The notes beneath the pieces are model-generated. The model was given only the letters and a program-made list of their open reading frames with translations. It was not told the origin of the DNA and searched no databases. Source: Aestuariimicrobium kwangyangense DSM 21549 (lineage in GTDB: Bacteria; Actinomycetota; Actinomycetes; Propionibacteriales; Propionibacteriaceae). From it: a stretch of 64,000 bases of DNA. Numbering within the stretch: position 1 is the first letter of the stretch; every line of letters starts with the position of its first letter. The position numbers and the translations under genes are program-made. Shown here piece by piece: positions 60,682 through 64,000 of this stretch. Location of the stretch: positions 1,054,001-1,118,000 of the forward strand of contig NZ_ATXE01000001.1 in the NCBI RefSeq assembly GCF_000421525.1, in the 5' to 3' direction.

Positions 60682-61182
60682 ATGAGCGTGAATCCTCGTC
60701 CCACCCTGGGCGCCCTGCTGACCCTGCAGCATCCCCAGTCGCTGGCCACCTATGAGACGTACGAGGAGGCGCAGCGCGCCGTCGACTTCCTCTCGGACCA
60801 GAAGTTCGACGTGCAGAACCTGTGCATCGTCGGTACCGACCTGAAGATCGTGGAGCGGGTCACCGGGCGACGCACGTGGAGCACGGTGCTGGGCCAGGGC
60901 GCGACCTCGGGACTGTTCATGGGTGCCTTCGTGGGGCTGGTGTTCTCGCTGTTCTCGGGAGGCTCGTCGTGGCTGGCCACCCTGCTCATCTGCGCCGGGC
61001 TGGGCATCATCTTCGGCATGATCTCGGCGGCCATCTCGTACGGCATGACCGGCGGGCACCGTGACTTCGACTCGGTGCGCCAGACCGTCGCCGGACGCTA
61101 CGAGGTGCTGGGCGAACACACGGTCGCCGAGCAGGCGCGCCAACTGCTGAGCCGCCTGCCGGGCACCCCGTCGCAGCTGTGA
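60682..61182 (+). CDS. General stress protein 17M-like membrane protein
   Basis: 166 aa. An N-terminal YflT/GSP17M domain (LATYETYEEAQRAVDFLSDQKFDVQNLCIVGTDL) followed by two closely spaced helices in a Gly-rich stretch (GLFMGAFVGLVFSLFS, LATLLICAGLGIIFGMISAAISY) and a helical tail. Relative of Rv1234. Role unknown, stress-linked in Bacillus. TAGGCT (60669-60674) is 7 nt before ATG 60682. Divergent from the CBS gene. Confidence 0.85.
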   Translation: MSVNPRPTLGALLTLQHPQSLATYETYEEAQRAVDFLSDQKFDVQNLCIVGTDLKIVERVTGRRTWSTVLGQGATSGLFMGAFVGLVFSLFSGGSSWLATLLICAGLGIIFGMISAAISYGMTGGHRDFDSVRQTVAGRYEVLGEHTVAEQARQLLSRLPGTPSQL

Positions 61183-61189
61183 GCCCCCG

Positions 61190-61819
61190 GTGACGGCCGA
61201 GCACTGGGACGCACGCTACGACGATCCCCGCTACCTGTTCGGGGAGCGACCCAATGACTTCCTGGTCGAAGCGGAGGTGATGATCCCGCGTCGGTCCCGT
61301 GAGGACGGCGGACGGGTGCTGGTGCTCGCCGACGGTGAGGGGCGCAACGGGGTCTGGTTGGCCAAGCGGGGTCACCGGGTCACCACGGTCGACTTCTCGG
61401 CGGTGGCCGTCGGAAAGGCCCTCGCGCTGGCCCAGCGTGCCGGTGTCACCATCGAGGCCCACGTGGCCGACCTTGCCGATTTCGTCGACAGCGACGCGGC
61501 TTCGGGTGAATGGGACGCCCTCGTGCTCATCTTCGTCCACCTGCCGGAGGGGTTGCGGCGCACCGTGGCCCACGCGCTGTCACCGCGCCTGAGCGAGCGC
61601 GGGGTGATGATCCTGGAGGGGTTCACGCCCGCGCAGGTGTCGATGGGGACCGGCGGCCCCAGCGACGAGTCGCTGCTGTACACCCGCGAGCGGGTGCTCG
61701 CCGACTGGCCGGAGTTGCACCTCGACGTCAGGCTCACCGAACGGCGTGTCTTCGAGGGCCCCGGGCACCGCGGCCTCTCGTCCGTGGTCCAGGTGCTGGG
61801 TCGACGGCGTCCTTCATGA
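61190..61819 (+). CDS. Class I SAM-dependent methyltransferase (TehB-like)
   Basis: 209 aa. N-terminal EHWDARYDDPRYLFGERPNDFLVEA is typical for this group; motif I VLVLADGEGRNGVWLAKRGHRVTTVDFS, motif post-I Asp in VDFS, and LVLIFVHLP follow. The N-terminal wording matches the thiopurine/tellurite-type family, often called SAM methyltransferase of unknown function. GTG 61190 is 8 nt after the preceding stop, and its stop overlaps the next ATG as ATGA. Confidence 0.85.
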   Translation: MTAEHWDARYDDPRYLFGERPNDFLVEAEVMIPRRSREDGGRVLVLADGEGRNGVWLAKRGHRVTTVDFSAVAVGKALALAQRAGVTIEAHVADLADFVDSDAASGEWDALVLIFVHLPEGLRRTVAHALSPRLSERGVMILEGFTPAQVSMGTGGPSDESLLYTRERVLADWPELHLDVRLTERRVFEGPGHRGLSSVVQVLGRRRPS

Positions 61820-62361
61820 GCCAGGCTTTCGGGCCCGGTCACGGGTTCGGTCGGGCACCTGGGGTTCGTCCGGTGTCGACGACGACCGACCGGGCGGCGT
61901 CCTGGCTGTGGATGGCGTTCCTCGCCGGCGCCATCGTGATCGCCCTCAACCTTGCCGGCGACATCAGCGGACGCCGCTGGTCCGAGGCATTCATCTCGGT
62001 GGTGGTGATGCTGCTGCTGGCCGTGCAGGCGGGACTGTGGCGGGGTGCTCGGCAGGCCACGTTGGCCGTCTCCGACGGCGGCTTGGTCCGGTTGGCGGGC
62101 GGACCCTTCGCGGCGGCGACCGGATGGCAGGTCTCCTGGGCCGAGGTGACCCACGCCCAGGTGTTCGACACCGGGGCGGGTCCGATGCTGGTGGTCCAGG
62201 TCGCCCATTCGCCCCGCCGGCACCTGTCCCGGTGGTGGGTCACGGGGGTCCCACGGACGATCCGCCGTCACTCCTACTGCTGCCAGCTCGAGCCGGCGGC
62301 GGTGGGCACGATCAGGGTGCTGCTGCAGGGCCATGGCATCCCCGAACCGGTCAGCGCCTGA
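61816..62361 (+). CDS. Hypothetical membrane protein with a PH-like exterior or cytosolic domain
   Basis: 181 aa. Two helices, WLWMAFLAGAIVIALNLAGDI and FISVVVMLLLAVQAGLWRGA, then a beta-rich domain (ATLAVSDGGLVRLAGGPF, VSWAEVTHAQVFDTGAGPMLVVQV) reminiscent of bacterial PH domains such as DUF3093-like proteins. I do not recognise the exact family. ATGA overlap with the methyltransferase indicates a coupled pair. The gene's stop lies in the first unit of a tandem repeat array. Confidence 0.6.
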   Translation: MSQAFGPGHGFGRAPGVRPVSTTTDRAASWLWMAFLAGAIVIALNLAGDISGRRWSEAFISVVVMLLLAVQAGLWRGARQATLAVSDGGLVRLAGGPFAAATGWQVSWAEVTHAQVFDTGAGPMLVVQVAHSPRRHLSRWWVTGVPRTIRRHSYCCQLEPAAVGTIRVLLQGHGIPEPVSA

Positions 62362-62433
62362 ATCCCCCGGCTGCTTGAATCGCCCGGCAGCCTGAATAGC
62401 CCGGCAAGCCTGAACTGCCCAGTAAGCCTGAAT
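62347..62433. repeat. Five tandem 17-18 bp repeats over a gene 3' end
   Basis: Units ending CCTGAAT or CTTGAAT, with TGAAT/TGAAC at 62359, 62376, 62393, 62411 and 62429, a period of 17, 17, 18 and 18. The first unit includes the stop codon of the preceding gene. The typical unit is GCCCGGCAAGCCTGAAT. No spacers. Confidence 0.7.
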
Positions 62434-62458
62434 TCCAGGCGGCGGATCGCTGCCGACC

Positions 62459-63634
62459 TCAGATCCACTTGTTGTGACGGAAGAAGGCGAAGGCGGCGAT
62501 CATGCTGGTGATCATCACCGCCAACACGACGAAGTAGCCGTACTGGGTGTGCAACTCGGGCATGTTGTCGAAGTTCATGCCGTAGATGGCGCCGATGGTG
62601 GTGGGGATGGCGAACAGTGCCACCGCCGCCGAGATCTTGCGCATGTCCTGGTTGTCGGTCACCGAGGCCCGCGCGAGGGCTGCCTGCAGCAGGGTGGTGA
62701 GCACGTCGTCGAACGAGGCGATCGACTCACGCGCCTCGGTCAGGTGGTCGGCAACCTCCCGGAAGTACGCTCGTCCGGCCACCGGCACCACCGGCAGGTC
62801 GCGCGTGGCGAGGGCCTGCAGGGGCTGGGCGAGCGGCGAGACGCTCCGGCGGAACTCGATCAGTTCTCGCTTGAGTTGGTACACCCGATCGATGTCGCCG
62901 CTGCCATTGCGGTCGAAGACGTCCTCCTCGATGTCGTCGATGTCCTCCTCGATGTCGGCCACCACCTGCACGTAGTCGTCGACCACCGTGTCGAGGATGC
63001 GGTAGAGGACGTAGTAGGAACCCCGGGCGAGGCGGCGGGGATCGGCCTCGAGGGTGGCGCGGAGGGTCCTCAGTGAGGTGTTCTGGCCCCGCCGCACCGT
63101 CATCACGAAGTTGTCCCCGACGAAGACCATGATCTGACCCGTGTCGACCACCTCGCTGGTCTCGGTCAGCTGGTCGTGCTCCACGTACGAGACGGTCGAG
63201 ATGACGGCGAAGAGGGTCTGCCCGAACACATCGAGCTTCGAACGGGTGTGGCCTTCGACCGCATCCTCGATGGCGAGGGTGTGCAGGTCGAACTGATGGG
63301 CGAAGCCAGCCATGTCGCCATCGGTGGGGTCACGCAGTCCCAGCCACACGAAACCGACTCCGGCCTTGGCCCGGTCGGAGGCGAACTGCAGGTCGGTGCA
63401 GTCCTGGCGCACCCCGTCCACGTACCAGGCCCACGCGACCACCGAGTCGGGGGTGGTGGCCCACCGGCGTGGATCGCGCCGACTGCCCTCGGTCGGCCTC
63501 TTGGGGGTCGGTCTCCTGGGCGTCGCTCGCTGGGATCGAAGGGGAGTCCCCAGCGCGTTCAGCGGACCGGGCAGCACGCGGCCGTGGCCAGGGGGATTGG
63601 CCCGCGACGGCGGACGGGACGGCTGCTCTGCCAT
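62459..63634 (-). CDS. corA: CorA family magnesium/cobalt transport protein
   Basis: 391 aa. An N-terminal disordered basic/proline tail of about 60 residues, the cytosolic alpha/beta funnel, the long stalk helix, and two C-terminal helices with the YGMNFDNMPE signature (GMN selectivity filter) and a positively charged end FRHNKWI. Pentameric magnesium channel. The gene is one base from the aminopeptidase gene upstream, so they form one transcription unit. The tail may be overcalled if an internal start is used. Confidence 0.92.
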   Translation of the reverse strand: MAEQPSRPPSRANPPGHGRVLPGPLNALGTPLRSQRATPRRPTPKRPTEGSRRDPRRWATTPDSVVAWAWYVDGVRQDCTDLQFASDRAKAGVGFVWLGLRDPTDGDMAGFAHQFDLHTLAIEDAVEGHTRSKLDVFGQTLFAVISTVSYVEHDQLTETSEVVDTGQIMVFVGDNFVMTVRRGQNTSLRTLRATLEADPRRLARGSYYVLYRILDTVVDDYVQVVADIEEDIDDIEEDVFDRNGSGDIDRVYQLKRELIEFRRSVSPLAQPLQALATRDLPVVPVAGRAYFREVADHLTEARESIASFDDVLTTLLQAALARASVTDNQDMRKISAAVALFAIPTTIGAIYGMNFDNMPELHTQYGYFVVLAVMITSMIAAFAFFRHNKWI

Positions 63635-63635
63635 C

Positions 63636-64000
63636 TCAGTCCCGCCGCCCCAGCAGTCCGGCCATCCAGGCCTCCACGTCGTCGGCGGTGCGGGGCAGCA
63701 TGCCCGACAGGTTCTCGTTGCCGTCCTCGGTGATCAGGATGTCGTCCTCGATGCGCACCCCGATGCCCCGCAGTTCCTCGGGCACCAGCAGGTCGGTGGC
63801 CTTGAGGTAGATGCCGGGTTCGACCGTGATCACCATGCCCGGCCTGAGCACTCCCTCGCGGTAGTTCTCGGTCCGCGCCTGGGCGCAGTCGTGCACATCG
63901 ATGCCGAGGTGGTGCGAGGTGCCGTGCACCATCCAGCGGCGGTGGTGTCCGCCCTCGTCCCCCAGGGACTCCTGGGCGGTCACCGGCAGCAGGCCCCACT
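63636..64000 (-). CDS. pepP: Xaa-Pro aminopeptidase (aminopeptidase P), C-terminal part
   Basis: Only the last 121 codons are inside the window; the 5' part lies beyond 64000. M24 metallopeptidase end with metal and catalytic residues: [13 protein letters not shown] (His), [10 protein letters not shown] (Glu) and [11 protein letters not shown] (Glu). Removes N-terminal residues before proline. Stop codon one base before the corA start. Confidence 0.9.
   Translation of the reverse strand, partial: WGLLPVTAQESLGDEGGHHRRWMVHGTSHHLGIDVHDCAQARTENYREGVLRPGMVITVEPGIYLKATDLLVPEELRGIGVRIEDDILITEDGNENLSGMLPRTADDVEAWMAGLLGRRD

Overview
The window is GC-rich actinobacterial chromosome, most likely from the order Propionibacteriales (family Propionibacteriaceae is my best guess; this is inference). 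The signs are actinobacterial marker genes (DUF3117, an actinobacterial-type GlgA, SigE with a zinc anti-sigma factor), GTG and TTG starts, and a gene order that, from memory, follows Mycobacterium tuberculosis Rv1201c to Rv1239c: dapD, dapE, LOG protein, DivIVA-like protein, DUF3117, glgA, glgC, O-methyltransferase, sigE, anti-sigma factor, tatB, mrp, DUF1003, MgtE/CBS protein, stress protein, corA. No rRNA, tRNA, CRISPR array, transposase or integrase was seen. Coding is dense and no gap exceeds 300 bp.

Layout. 1-8.7 kb: ychF, then a short patch flanked by a copy of the ychF 3' end, a phosphotransferase, a secreted GH26-like lipoprotein, small conserved proteins, an aldo/keto reductase, a YqeY-like protein and polyphosphate kinase 2. 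8.9-16.4 kb: glycogen phosphorylase, a solitary trpB, an alpha/beta hydrolase, and an AraC regulator divergent from a GH4 glycosidase. 16.6-25.2 kb: a znuACB zinc importer with a Zur-like box, a TauE/SafE permease, a class-I glutamine amidotransferase-like hydrolase, a cysteine hydrolase with an NCS1 permease, a GNAT enzyme and an MFS transporter. 25.4-32.5 kb: transketolase, a RarD-type exporter, pabB and pabC head to head, and a second MFS exporter. 32.6-39.9 kb: an S49 protease, a second GH4 enzyme with a PfkB kinase, an Eis-like acetyltransferase and a VanW protein.

40-52.7 kb is lysine/diaminopimelate territory: ferredoxin-dapC, dapD, dapE and dapA, interrupted by a two-gene Gfo/Idh/MocA operon and by the glycogen genes glgA/glgC. 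With glgP upstream, the window holds synthesis and breakdown of glycogen. 52.8-55.7 kb is an envelope-stress module: sigE, an unusually long anti-sigma factor, and tatB. 55.7-64 kb holds the Fe-S carrier Mrp, a heavy-metal P-type ATPase, a soluble MgtE-like CBS protein, a CorA magnesium channel and the start of an aminopeptidase P gene.

The strongest pattern not tied to one gene is transcription layout. At about 22 start codons a TAnnnT -10 hexamer lies 6-8 nt before the start codon, which predicts leaderless mRNAs. The tightest case is pabB/pabC, where each start codon overlaps the other gene's -10 box. A leaderless nine-codon upstream frame at 4382 overlaps a gene of unknown function. Other unexplained structures are a 20-bp inverted repeat in the sigE leader, a 33-bp inverted repeat after dapC, two 17-bp tandem arrays, and repeated gene 3' ends.
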